From Prorocentrum cordatum (lineage: Eukaryota > Sar > Dinophyceae > Prorocentrales > Prorocentraceae): a stretch of 64,000 nt of DNA. Numbering within the stretch: position 1 is the first letter of the stretch; every line of letters starts with the position of its first letter. The stretch lies in contig CAUYUJ010011547.1 of assembly GCA_963575745.1 (NCBI GenBank), positions 112,208 to 176,207 of the forward strand, in the 5' to 3' direction. Position numbers and translations under genes: made by a program. Positions 1 to 10,790 of this stretch are shown piece after piece. The notes below the pieces were generated by a model that saw nothing but the letters and a program-made list of their open reading frames with translations, was not told the origin of the DNA and ran no database searches.

Positions 1-2865
1 TCCAGTGCCCGACCTGGGCACAGGACCCCGAGCAGAACTCGCTCTACAAAGCCCTCCTCTTCACGCCTTGGGCGTGCGAGGGTCCCCTCTCGTGTGGCTG
101 CGTTACTCAGTACAGCCATATGCTGAGGAACTGCGACTGCCCCGCCGTGCGCCCATACTCGTTCGAGCGGGCGTGGCGGCTTCGGTGCGCGGAGATCCAC
201 GTGCTGGCGGCGCGCGCAGACTCCAGATGCCGCCTGGCCCGCAAGATGCTCGCGCTCGCGGACACGACCCTCTTCTCCGAGCTGAAAGAGCCCCGGGCGA
301 ACCTCGAGGAGGGCGAGCTGGTGCTCCTCAGCCTGGCGCACTTCGCAAGGTCCCAGCTGGCGCGGCACATGCCAGCGGAGGCGGCACGGCGCATCCTCGC
401 CTTCAGTGACCACCACTGCCGGTGGCACGAGGAACAGTGCACCCTGGCGGAGTTCTGCGCGCACGTGGCGCGAGACGTGCTGGCGCACGTGGACCTCGCG
501 GCGGAGGCGCGGGTTAAGCCTCGGCCAGCAACGACTGCACACCTCGAGGCGGATGAAGACTCTGCGAGCGATGCCGAAGGGCTCAAGGGGCGAGTCCCGC
601 TGGAGCTCGTTGACGCGGGTGGAGGCGGCGGCAGCGACGTAGAGGAGGACGTGGAGGACGCCGAGATTACCGAGATCTCCCGGTTTCCGCTGCGGGACCA
701 CGTCAGAGCAACCGAGCTGGCCCTACAGCAAGACCAACTGCAGCGCTTGGACCAGAAGGGCCGCCTCAGCTACGCCGATAAGCAGTTGAAAAACCTCGAC
801 CGAGCGTACAGCGGCATGCTGCAGCCCAGCTTTGCACTGCCAGCCAGCAGCGGCGCGCGGGAACATCAGGGCACGCGGCTGGACGAGACCTTTTCTGACA
901 TGCTCGCCCTACAGCGGCAAAGCATTACGCTCCAAAAGAAGCAAGCGAGCCCGGATGGAGAGATCTTGCCCGATGCTGCGGACGACTGGCTCCCCAGCGG
1001 TGCTCCTCAGCCTGCTGCCGAGGACGCCCAACCAGAACTCGTTCCGCAGCTCTTGGCCATGCAGGGCCCGGCGGCTGTTGCGTGGAAGCTCGTCACTGAT
1101 GCCCACTGCACGGAGGAGCAGATTGACGCGGTGGCGTTGTTTGCGTTGTCTCTGCAGAACGATTTGACGGCAGACCAGACAAGACAACGCATCTCCTCCC
1201 CGTGGCGTCCGCGACAGGCAACCACAGAGCGATCTGGCTCGGTGGAGGCGGTGTCGGCAAGACGCGCACCCTCTCCAAAGTGGTGGAGCCGATGGCCATC
1301 ACATACTTCGGCGAGCAGGGGTACCTCGGCAAAGCGCAGTCCAACCACGCCGCACACAACCTCGGCCCGCGCGGCAGGCCCATGCATTCCTCCAATGGCC
1401 TGCTCATGTCGGATTCCATGCAGACAGCCAGGCTGCGCCTGACCCCACAGACGCAGAAAAAGCTGGATCGCCTCACAGGCACACTCGGCGTCGACGTGAT
1501 CGATGAGCTGGGTGCTGTGCCGGGGCCTTTGCTGCATGCAGATGCACTGCGCGCGACCTACGGCAGGGCGTTGCGCTACAACCTGGACCCCACGAAGTAC
1601 ATGCGCCCGCAGGAGACGTGGGGACGCATGCCTGTGAAGATCTTGTGCGGAGACTTCTACCAGTTGCCGCCAGTCCCCGCCACCGCTTCCCTGCTGGCGC
1701 CTCACGCGGGCCAATCCTACGAACACCAACAGGGTAGGAAGTTGCTCGCCGACATCGAGTTCGTCATCGATTTCGTGCAGATGCAGCGCTTTAGAGACCC
1801 GTTGCAACTCGAGGTTCTCCACGCCATGAGAACTCCAGGCGGAAAAAAGAACTCTGACGAGAGCTGGCAGGCGATCGTCAAAACAGAGGTCGTTAGCTCT
1901 AGCGGTGCTGCTCAGCCTGCTGCCAGCAGCAGCCAAGCCGCTCAGCCACCTCAGTGGGACCCTCGGTTGCGTGCAGCACGAGGATGGTACGAGTCGGCCT
2001 ATGAGTGGCGCATCGTCTCTTACGCCATGCATGCACAGGCCAAGCTTGATGCGCACGATGCTGGCCAGCTGCTCTTTTACGTCCCAGCAATCGACAGACA
2101 GCTGCGCGCCTCGCGAAGCCTGATTACGACGAGATGCGCGCGGAGCCCAACATCGGCGCTACCGCAAAAATGCCGGGGCTGCTGCCGCTCTTCGTTGGCA
2201 TGGAGGTCATCATGACAGAATCCGTCTTGCCGCCGAAGTATGTCCGTGGCGCGCCAGGCAAAGTGGTAGGCATAGAGCTGCACGCTCTGGAGCCTCCGGT
2301 GGAGGGCCGCCCGACCATTGTCTCGGACGGCGTGGTCGTGCTCTACTACATGCCAAAGGCCGTCTATGTCAAGATCGATGACAGCGATGAACTTTTCTTG
2401 AAGGCCGCGCCGGTGACAGCTGGCAGTGCTTCTCAGCCTGCCGGCCCCGACCTGCGCGGAGTGCTCGCGATCACCCCGCAGGCGCGCACCTGGAAGTTCA
2501 AAGCGAAGACAGGTGGCCCGGCCATCGCGGTGTCCAGGACGCAGTTGACCGTGCTGCCCAAAAAGCAGGGGACTCTGCATGGCGTCCAGGGCAAGACGAC
2601 GGACCCAGGCTTCATCGTGCACTGGACGTTTCCGCCAGGACTCAAGAAGGAGTCCATTTGGCTTGCCTACTACGTCAGCCTGTCGCGCCCCAGAAGCTTC
2701 AACCAACTCTTGAGCCACGGCTTGCCTGACCGGAACATCATCGAATCCGGCCCCCCGGAACAGATCGCCAAGGCCTTTGCCGAGCTCTTCACGGACAAGA
2801 TTGCCGCGGCGAAGATCGCTTGCGCGAAGGCCCGACAGCAACTGGGATGGCCTGCGCGAGCTTGA
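1..2865 (+). CDS. Pif1-type DNA helicase, 5' end outside window, two frameshifts
   Basis: ATP-dependent 5'-3' DNA helicase of the Pif1/RecD2 superfamily 1B type. The reading starts before the window (codons open from base 3) and runs in frame 3 to about 1180, frame 2 from about 1181 to 2105, and frame 1 from about 2113 to the stop at 2865. Visible motifs in order: Walker A GGGGVGKT (1241-1264); Walker B-like DVIDELGAV (about 1494-1520, with Gly where Pif1 usually has Ser); motif III CGDFYQLPPV (about 1640-1675); QMQRFRDP (about 1780-1803); TLHGVQGKT (about 2572-2600); YVSLSRPRSF (about 2671-2700). The N-terminal part has a Cys-rich stretch (positions 100-160) and acidic linkers. Both frame changes equal loss of one base, so this is either a decaying copy or has assembly indels. 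Identification as a helicase is firm; function of this copy is doubtful. From memory, such genes are multi-copy in dinoflagellates. Confidence 0.85.
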
Positions 2866-3270
2866 GGAGTCATGAGATGCAGGTTGCGTTGTGGCGGTCC
2901 TGTTCAGTCTGTCCGTCTGCATTCGCGTGGTGCTTCTCAGCCTGCATGCGCGTGGTGCTTCTCAGCCTGCGCTCGTGTGCAGCTGTGCGCGGTGAGCCTG
3001 CACGTGTCGCGGACACGTTCTGGATCAGGACGGGGGGGTCCGAGCCCGAGATGGAATGCTAGCGCTCTGCAGTGCAAGTGCTTTTCAGCATGCGACATCC
3101 TGCGGTGCTTCTCAGCCTGCAGGGTTCGCAGCGTGCGGTGTCGATGCATTCCTTTTCAGTATGCGAGTTCCTGCGGTGAGCTCCGTAGCTCCGTTCCGTA
3201 AACATCTTCCAAGAGCCGCTCGCAAGCTTTTGCAGCTGGCGGTCTGCAGACGTAGTCTGTCTCAGCATGC
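999..3270 (+). repeat. Dispersed 17-bp motif GGTGCTTCTCAGCCTGC
   Basis: Exact or near copies at 999-1015 (TGCTCC variant), 1904-1920 (TGCTGC variant) and 2425-2441 lie inside the helicase reading frame, where they encode A-P/A/S-Q-P-A. Exact copies at 2929-2945, 2954-2970 and 3104-3120, and diverged ones at 3077-3093, 3148-3164 and 3256-3270, lie in the 3' flank. The short unit thus occurs both in coding and non-coding sequence of one locus. Confidence 0.7.
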
Positions 3271-3490
3271 GAGCTCCCGCACGCTTCGCCGGCTTGTGCT
3301 GCGCGGACAATTTTCTCACACACGTCAGCGCCGTTTGTAGGCGTCAGAAAAACATGTAGACATTCACGAAGGGCTCAGTCTGTTTATCGTCACATCATTA
3401 CATACGCAGTCGTCGAACACATCGGTGTACATTCAGCGCTTTGTCCTTCTAGCTGGGTCGCTTCGTGCTGAGGCTGAGGCTGATGCAGGC
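2866..3490. other. Helicase 3' flank, no gene seen
   Basis: Apart from the dispersed GCTTCTCAGCCTGC motif copies up to 3270, nothing protein-like or RNA-like is visible. All frames are short and without codon structure. This may be 3' untranslated sequence of the helicase; no polyadenylation signal is recognisable. Confidence 0.5.
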
Positions 3491-3545
3491 TGAGGGAATG
3501 CTGCCAGATATGCTCCTACACATGGCTGTTAGGTTGCTTTGCCGA
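3491..3545 (+). repeat. Left copy of a 50-bp direct repeat
   Basis: The segment beginning GGGAATGCTGCCAGATATG is repeated at 5411-5461 with a few changes; both end in GCTGTTAGGTTGCTTTGCCG. The two copies bracket 1.9 kb of tandem repeats, and each is followed by a copy of the CCAAGA family. Confidence 0.75.
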
Positions 3546-3567
3546 TGTAATTTTATAGGATAGAGGA

Positions 3568-3575
3568 ATATATAT

Positions 3576-3620
<45 letters not shown>
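3568..3620. repeat. (TA)n microsatellite
   Basis: About 53 bp of alternating T and A with one slip. Confidence 0.95.
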
Positions 3621-3623
<3 letters not shown>

Positions 3624-3760
3624 CCTCGAGCGCTCCAAGACGCGCATAGATAGCTTCAGGAATGGCCAGGAAGGCCCGAAGACGTTCCAAGAGAGCTCCA
3701 TGAGGCCCCGAAAGCATCCCAAGAGGCCTCCCAAGAGAGCCCCGACAAGCCAACATCGTT
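3621..3760 (+). repeat. CCAAGA-family minisatellite fragment
   Basis: Begins GCGCTCCAAGACGC and continues with loose copies of CCAAGAGRGCYCC. It matches the start of the longer copy at 5510-5890. No gene. Confidence 0.6.
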
Positions 3761-3892
3761 GTTTGTTATTACCTAACAGCGAAGACTGATAGGTTTCTAG
3801 TTGACTCAAAAGAGCTCACAGATCACTCCACAGGGGGGTCCGGGCAGGTGTTGGGGAGTTGCCGGGCGGCAGGGGGCCGGGCTCGTTTTTCA

Positions 3893-4466
3893 CCAACAGT
3901 CACACACTTCGTGCTCTTCGCCTTCCCAGAACTCCACTCCCAGGCCACATTCTGAATACCCGGATGCAACAGTCACACACAAAGTGCTCTTCGAGATCCC
4001 AGAACGCCATTCCCGGGCCACATTCTGAATAACCGGATGCAACAGTCACACACTTCGTGCTCTTCGAGTTCCCAGAACTCCATTCCCGGGCCACATTCTG
4101 GAGGGCCGGATGCAACAGTCACACACTTCGTACTCTTCGAGTTCCCAGAACTCCATTCCCGGGCCACATTTTGGATGCCCGGAGCCAACTGTAGGCCACT
4201 TCGTGCTCTTCTATTTCCCAGAACTCCATTCCCCGGCCACATTTTGGATGCCCGGAGCCAACTGTAGGCCACTTCGTGCTCTTCGAGTTCCCAGAACTCC
4301 ATTCCCGGGCCACATTTTGAATGCCCGGAGCCACCTGTAGGCCTTTTCGTGCTCTTCGAGTTCCCAGAACTTTATTCCCGGGCCACATTTTGAATGCCCG
4401 TAGCCAACTGTAGGCAACTTCGTGCTCTTCGACTTCCCAGAACTCCCATTCCTGGGCCACATTTTC
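3893..4466 (+). repeat. 73-bp tandem repeat, about 7.8 copies
   Basis: The landmark CACTTCGTGCTCTTCGAG starts at 3905, 3978, 4051, 4124, 4197, 4270, 4343 and 4416, an exact 73-bp period with no indels. Two subtypes differ in the 15 bases after the CCCGG landmark: copies 1-4 carry ATGCAACAGTC, copies 5-8 carry AGCCAACTGTAGG. The period is not a multiple of three, so it is not a protein repeat. Confidence 0.95.
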
Positions 4467-4476
4467 AGCAGGGGCA

Positions 4477-5296
4477 AGAGCACGACGAGGCGGAGGACGA
4501 GCAAGACCAGGAGGACGAGGACGAGCAGGAGCAGGACGAGGAGCAGGAGGAGCAGGAGAAAAAGGACGAGCAGGAGGAGGAGGAGGACGAGCAGGAGGAG
4601 GAGGACGACCAGGAGGAGGAGGACGACCAGGAAGAGGAGGAGGAGGAGGAGGAGGGGAGGGGGAGGAGTACCAGGAGGAGGAGGAGGAGGAGGAGGAGGA
4701 GGAGGAGGAGGAGGAGGAGGAGGAGGAGGAGGAGGACGAGGATGAGGAGGAGGAGGGGGGGGGAGAGCACCAGGAGGAGGAGAACGAGGACCACCAGGAG
4801 GAGGAGGAGGAGGAGGAGGAGGAGGAGGAGGAGGAGGAGGAGGAGGAGGAGGAGGAGGAGGAGGAGGAGGGGGAGAGAACATCACGAGGAGGAGGACGAG
4901 CAAGACGAGGAGGACGAGAACGAGGGCGACCAGGAAGAGGAGGAGGAGGAGGAGGAGGAGGGGAGGGGGAGGACTACCAGGAGGAGGAGGAGGAGGAGAA
5001 GGAGGAGGAGGAGGAGGAGGAGGAGGAAGAGGAGGAGGAGGAGGACGAGGAGGAGGAGGAGGAGGACGAGGAGGAGGAGGGGGGGGGAGAGCACCAGGAG
5101 GAGGAGAACGAGGACCACCAGGAGGAGGAGGAGGAGGAGGAGGAGGAGGAGGAGGAGGAGGAGGAGAGAGCAGCAGGAGGAGGAGGACGAGCAAGACGAG
5201 GAGGACGAGAACGAGGACGAGCAGGAGGAAGAGGAGGAGGAGGAGGAGGAGGAGGAGGAGGTGGAGCAGGAGAAAGAGGAGGAGGAGGAGGCAGGC
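4477..5296 (+). repeat. GGA/GAC purine-rich satellite with higher-order copies
   Basis: Nearly pure purine tract of AGG/GAC triplets. A higher-order duplication is visible: the block around GGGGGAGAGCACCAGGAGG occurs near 4757 and 5085, and CAAGACGAGGAGGACGAGAA near 4900 and 5192. The proline- and arginine-rich open frames on either strand are artefacts of the triplet repeat. Confidence 0.95.
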
Positions 5297-5480
5297 TGAG
5301 GCTGAGGCTGTGACTGCGACTGCCGTTGCCGCTGCGACTGTCATCGCGAATGCGACTACGACTGCGAGAACAGCAGAATTCTACAACTGGATTTTCATCT
5401 GAATCTTAAGGGAATGCTTTCAGATATGCTTCTACACATCGCTGTTAGGTTGCTTTGCCGGGATAATTGTTTTTGTTCGA
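5297..5480. repeat. Right copy of the 50-bp direct repeat and flank
   Basis: GCTGAGGCTGAGGCTG-type sequence, then the second copy (5411-5461) of the direct repeat first seen at 3491-3545. No gene. Confidence 0.7.
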
Positions 5481-5486
5481 GGCTTT

Positions 5487-5890
5487 GGGCCTTCTCGCTT
5501 TTTCAGGGTTCCGACGCTCCAAGACCGTCCAAGAGTTTCCCAAAACCGCTCCAAGACGGCCGAAGAGGCCCCCAAGACCGCCCCAAGACGGCCCAAGAGA
5601 CCCCCAAAATCGTCCCAAGACGGCCCAGGAGAGCCCCAAGATGGCCCAGGAACCGCCCAAGACGGTTCCAGGAGTGCCCCGACAGGGCTTCAAGACTGCC
5701 TGCCCAGCGGTCCCCAAGAGGGCCCCGCGAGGCTCCAAAGAGGCCCCCAAGAGCCTCCCCGAAGGCCCCCAGAGGCCCCCAAGATGCCCAAAAATGGCCC
5801 TGATCGCGCCCCAAGACGCCTCCAGGAAAGCCCCACAGGCCTCCGAGAGGCCCCAAAGAGGCCCACTGGAGGCCCTCAGGAGGTCGTCCC
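5487..5890 (+). repeat. CCAAGA-family minisatellite with head motif
   Basis: Starts with a head, GGCCTTCTCGCTTTTTCAGG then TCCGACGCTCCAAGAC, followed by about 20-bp units of type CCCAAGACGGCCCAAGAGGC. The same head, reverse-complemented, ends the minus-strand copy near 46790, so the family has a defined edge. Open frames on both strands here (rich in PKRPPR or GLLGPSW) follow from the repeat. Confidence 0.75.
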
Positions 5891-5893
5891 CAT

Positions 5894-8800
5894 CATGTTC
5901 CCGGAAGGCGGTCCGGGAACATGATTCCGCGCCTTGGATGAGTATTCTGCGCCTTCCGAGGCGCCTTGGACGACGTGCGATTCATATTATTGAACGCTTT
6001 CCGGGAACATGATTTCTCACCGTTTCGGAACGTTTTCCTACTGCTTGGGTGCTCTGGGGGGAAGGGGCGGGGGTCCGGGAACATGATCGGGAGGTTAGGG
6101 AACGAGGGTGTGGAGAGGAACAGTAGGACAGACGGACGGGGCCCGGGGGCGGGGGTGGGGTGGTGCCACCGGTTGGCATGGCCGCCCCGGGCGTCCTGTG
6201 GGGTCCACGAACCCGCCCAAGACGGCCCATGAGGCCCCAAAGACAGCCCAAGAGGCCCACAAGACAGCCTCAGCGAGGCCCAAGAGGGCCTCAAGACGCT
6301 CAAGAGCGCCCCAACAGGGCCCGAGATGGTTTGAAGATGGCCGAAGAGGGCCCCAAAAGGGTCTTCAAGAGGCATACACCGGCCTATTTCAATTCGTGAA
6401 GCATACATTTTCAGTATACTCGTTTGCTTGGTCCTCACAGTGCCCCAGACGCCCTTGAGCCCCAAGACAGCCCAAGAGAGACCCAAGAGGGCCCACGACG
6501 GCCCAAACGGGTCGTCCTGTGAGGCTCACGGACCCCCCCCAAGACGGCCCAAGAGGCCCCAAAGCCGGCCCAGGAGGCCCCCAAGACGGCCTCAGGAAGG
6601 CCCAAGAGGGCCTCGTTCGAAATCATGTTCCCGGAAGCCTCTCCGGGAACATGGTTTCCGGGTTTCTAGGACGCCCAAGAGGGCCCCAGGACGGCCCCAA
6701 AAAGGGCCCTAAAAGGACATTCGAAAAGGCCCGGATGGCCACAGTTCGTTGATTAGCGTGAGATGTTGTTGGATTTCTTCCGCGCAGAGGAGACGAAGAG
6801 GGCGAAGGAGGAGGAGGAGGAGGAGGAGGAGGAAGAGGAGAAGAAGGAGGAGGCAGGGAGGAGGAGTGGAGGGGAGGAGAGGGGGAGAGAGGAGGAGGCT
6901 CGAGGGCGATCGACGATCGGCGACGACCAACGGCGACGGTGATTGACGACGACGACGACGACGACCAACGGCGACGGTGATTGACGACGACCGACGACGA
7001 CGACGATCGACGACGATGACAACAGTCGACGCCGCCGATCGACGATCGACGGCGACGACGGCGGCGACGCTGCCCGCGTGACAGCCCAAGAGGCACACAA
7101 TACAGCCTCATCGAGGCCCCAGAGGGCCCCAAAACGTCCAAGAGCGCCCCAAGAGGGCCCGAGATGGCTTGAAGATGGCCGAGCCCCAAAAGGGCCTTCA
7201 AGAGGCAGAATTTTACGCCTTCCTTTTGTAAAACGTACAATTTCAGCATACTCGCTTGCTTCGTCCTCAGAGTGGCCCCCGAGGAGCCCCAAGACAGCCC
7301 AAGACGGCCCAAAAGGCCCCAAAGCCGGCCCAGGAGGCCCCCAAGACGGCCTTAGGGAGGCCCAAGAGGGCCTCGTTCGAAATCATGTTCCCAGAAGCTT
7401 CTCGGGGAACATGATTTCCGGGTTCCCAGGACGCCCAAGAGGGCCCCAGGACGGCCCCAAAAGGGCCTAAAATGACATTCAAAAATTCCCAGGGGGCCAC
7501 GGTTAGGAGACGAAGAGGGCGAAGGAGGAGGAGGAGGAGGAGGAGGAGGAGGAGGAGGAGGAGGAGGAGGAGGAGGAGGAGGAGGGGGAGGACGAAGAGG
7601 AAAAGGAAGAGGACGAGGCGGGGAGGAGGAGTGGAGGGGAGGAGGGGGGGAGAGAGGAGGAGGAGGCTCGAGGGCGATCGACGATCGGAGACGACGACCG
7701 GCGACGGTGATTCACGACGACGACGACGACCACGACGACGACCGATGACGATCGACGACGATGACAACAGGCGACGCCGCCGATCGATGATCGACGGCGA
7801 CGACGACGACGGCCACGCCGACGGCGGCGACGCTGTCCGACAGCCTCAGCCAGGCCCAAAGGGGCCCCAAGACGTCTAAGAGCGCCTCAAGAGGGCCCGA
7901 GATGGTTTGAAGCTGGCCGAAGAGGGCCTTCAAGAGGCAAAAATCGGCCCACTCCCGTTGTACAACGTACGTTTTCAGCATATTTGCTTGCTTGGTCCTC
8001 ACAGTGCCCCAGACGCCCCCGAGCCCCAAGACAGCCCAAGACAGCCCAAGAGAGACCCAAGAGGGCCCAAGACGGCCCAAAAGGGTCGTCCTGTGAGGCT
8101 CACGGAACCTCCAAGACGGCCCAAGAGGCCCCAAAGTTGGCCCAGGAGGCTCCCAACGCGGCCTCAGGGAGGCCCAAGAGGGCATCTTTCGCAATCATGT
8201 TCCCAAAAGCCTCTCCGGGAACATGATCTCCTGGTTCCCACGACGCCCAAGAGGGCCCTAAGACGGCCCCAAAAGGCCCTACATGGACCTTCGAAAAGGC
8301 CCGGAAGGCCACAGTTCGTTGATTTGCGCGAGATGTTGTTGGATTTCTTCCGCGCAGAGGAGACGAAGAGGGCGAAGGAGGAGGAGGAGGAGGAGAAGGA
8401 AGGAAGAGGAGACGGAGGAGGAGGCGGGGAGGAGGAGTGGAGGGGAGGAGGGGGGGGGAGCGGAGGGGGCTCGAGGGCGATCGACGATCGGCGACGACGA
8501 CCGGCGACGGTGATTGACGACGACGACGACGACGACGACGGTCGACGACCGACGACGACGACGACGATAGACGACGATGACAACAGTCGACGTCGCCGAT
8601 CGACGGTCGACGGCGACGACGACGACGGCCACGCCGACGGCGGCGACGCTGTCCGCGTCCGCAGAGCCACCCTGGACCCAGTCTTTTCTGCATCGTTCGA
8701 AATCCTGTCCCCGGAAGCGTCTCCGGGAACATGATTTCAGGAGGAGGAGGAAGAGGAAGAGGAGGCAGATTAGGAGGAGGAGGAGGAGGAAGAAGAGGAG

Positions 8801-8915
8801 GAGGAGGAGGAGAAGAGGAGGAGTGGGCGGGAGGGCTCGGGGCCGATCGACGATCGGCGACGGTGATCGGCGACGGTGATTGACGATGACGACGACGGTC
8901 GTCGACGGCGACAAC

Positions 8916-8951
<36 letters not shown>

Positions 8952-9214
8952 TGGACGACGATGACAACAGTTGACGCCGCCGATCGGCGAACGGCGACGA
9001 CGACGACGTCTTCACAGTGCCACCCCGGGGAGCCCCGGGACGGCCCAAGAGGGACCCAAGATGTCCCATGAGAGCTACAAGCCCGCCCAAGAGAGCCCCA
9101 AAAGGCACCCAACAGAGCCACAACTGGGGCAAACAGAGCTGCCTATAGAGATTCTTGGGAGGCCTCTTCCGCAGCGTCCGAAATCATGTTCCCCGAAGCC
9201 TCTATCGGAACATG
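5894..9214 (+). repeat. Recurrent 30-nt hairpin CATGTTCCCGGA-n6-TCCGGGAACATG
   Basis: Six copies of a 12-6-12 stem-loop lie at 5894-5923, 6624-6653, 7384-7413, 8196-8225, 8705-8734 and 9185-9214; lone right arms lie near 6001 and 6073. The loop is mostly AGCCTC. The first two stems are perfect; later ones carry mismatches. From 6624 on, most copies are followed by a CCAGGACGCCCAAGAGGG-like segment; the 8705 copy runs into GGA repeats instead. Confidence 0.85.
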
Positions 9215-9370
9215 ATTTCCGGGTTCTCAAGACGCCCAAGGGGGCCCTAAGACGGCCCCGACAAGTCCTAAAAAGGACGCCCCCCCCAAAAAAAACAAAC
9301 AGAGGGACGCAGTTCGTTGAGTTCCGCGACATGGTGTTGGATTTCTTGCACGCGGAGGAGGTGGAGGAGG
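6401..9370 (+). repeat. Composite tandem array, units 0.73-0.83 kb plus a diverged end
   Basis: Each unit runs: head (ATTTTCAG then CTTGCTTGGTCCTCACAGTG; starts near 6401, 7233 and 7965), CCAAGA minisatellite, 30-nt hairpin, a conserved stretch with GATGTTGTTGGATTTCTTCC (6763, 8334; diverged at 9334), a GGA tract, a (GAC)n tract with GATCGACGATCGG, and a return to the minisatellite. Unit spacing is 832 and 732 bp, with a further diverged unit to about 9370. All open frames here are repeat translations. Confidence 0.8.
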
Positions 9371-9547
9371 ATGAGGAAAGGAGGGAGAGGAGATGGACGA
9401 GGAGGAGGAGGAGGACGAGGAGCAGGGGGAAGAGGATAATGAGGGGGGGAGGAGGGGGGTGGAGAGAGAAGGGGGGCGGGGGAGGAGGAGGGAAAGGGAT
9501 GATGACGATGATGATGATGCTGCTGTTAACGATGATAACGATGATGG

Positions 9548-9586
<39 letters not shown>

Positions 9587-9633
9587 GATGATGATGATGA
9601 TTGATGGTGATGATGATGATGATGATGATGATC

Positions 9634-9679
<46 letters not shown>

Positions 9680-10155
9680 CGATGGAGGGAGGAGGAGGAG
9701 GAGGAGGAGGAGGAGGAGGAGGAGAGGAGGAGGAGGAGGGAGGAGGAGGAGGAGGAGGAGGAGGAGGAGGAGCGGAGGAGGGGGAGGAGGAGGGGAGGAG
9801 GAGGAGGAGGCGGAGGAGAGGAGGCGAGGAGGAGGAGGAGGAGGAGGAGGAGGAGGAGGAGAGGAGGAGGACGATGGAGGAGGAGGGCGAGGAGGGGGCG
9901 GAGGAGGAGGAGCAGGAGGAGGGGAGGAGGACGTGGAGGAAGAGGAGAAAAGGAGGAGGAAGAGGAAGAGTGAGGCCTCCCCCGGGTGTTCCCTTTATCC
10001 GATGTGGCCCAATGCTTGCGCGGCGTCGCAATGCCGTTTGGCGAGCCATGCAGTCTGAACACGGGGAGGAGGAGGAGCAGAAGAATGAGGAGTGAGAGGA
10101 GGAGGAGGAGGAAGGGGAGGAGGTGGAGGACGAGGAGGAGGAGGAGGAAGCGGAG

Positions 10156-10186
<31 letters not shown>

Positions 10187-10530
10187 GAAGAAGGAGAGAA
10201 AGGAGGAGGAGGAGGAGGATGAGGGACATGATGAAGATGATGCTGGTGGATGGTGATGGTGATGATGATGATGAGGAGGAGGAGGAGGGGGGGAGGAGGA
10301 GGAGGAGGAGGAGAGGTGCGGAGGAGGAGGAGGAGGACGAGGAAGAGGAGGAGAAGGAGGAGGAGGCGGAAGAGGAGGAAGAGGAGGATGAGGAGGAGGA
10401 AAGGAGGAGGGGAGGAATTGGGCGGAGGAGGAGGATGGGGGAAAATGAGGGGACGATGGGGGGAGGAGGAAGAGTAGGAGGAGAAGAGCAAGAGCAGGGG
10501 GAAAGAGGAGGACGAGGAAGAGGTGTCGTT
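9371..10530 (+). repeat. GGA and GAT triplet satellites
   Basis: GGA-rich tract,(GAT)n from about 9498 to 9690, further GGA from 9691 to 9970, a non-repetitive island of about 90 bp at 9975-10065, then GGA again to 10530 with a short GAT block near 10230-10280. No gene; serine-rich and acidic open frames are artefacts. Confidence 0.9.
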
Positions 10531-10790
10531 TTCGGCCGCCTCGGGCCGCCTGGGGGCGAGGAGCGCCCAAAAGCTTTTCGAACCACGACCGCGAAACTCG
10601 ACGAATAACCGAAGTGCATTCAGCCTTCAACCTCCTCGTCCGTTGTTTGGCCGTTGCCCCGGGCGAAGCTAGAACCTAACGCGCGCGCGTAGCGCGCGCG
10701 TGGTTCGTGGTTCTAATATATATATATATATATTATATATATATATATATACATATATATACATATACATACACACACGCACATGCGCGT
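10531..10790. other. Short unique stretch, CG palindrome and (TA)n
   Basis: Unique sequence to about 10678, then a CG-alternating palindrome (ACGCGCGCGC-GTA-GCGCGCGCGT, 10679-10701), then a (TA)n/(CA)n microsatellite at 10715-10788. Nothing coding seen. Confidence 0.6.

Noticed and set aside
3893-4466. CRISPR-like array (regular 73-bp spacing)
   Set aside because: There are no unique spacers; the whole 73 bp repeats. The context is eukaryotic.
4211-5344. 377-codon minus-strand Pro/Leu-rich ORF and its 301-codon plus-strand partner
   Set aside because: Both are translations of the GGA/CCT triplet repeat; no stop can arise in a pure GGA tract.
5467-6012. 181-codon Pro/Arg/Lys-rich ORF, histone-like in composition
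   Set aside because: Follows from CCAAGA-type units; the antisense frame is equally open and the same pattern appears at every family copy.
9075-10619. 514-codon minus-strand Ser/Pro/Ile/His-rich ORF
   Set aside because: Spans GGA and GAT satellites in their reverse complement; no codon structure outside the repeat.
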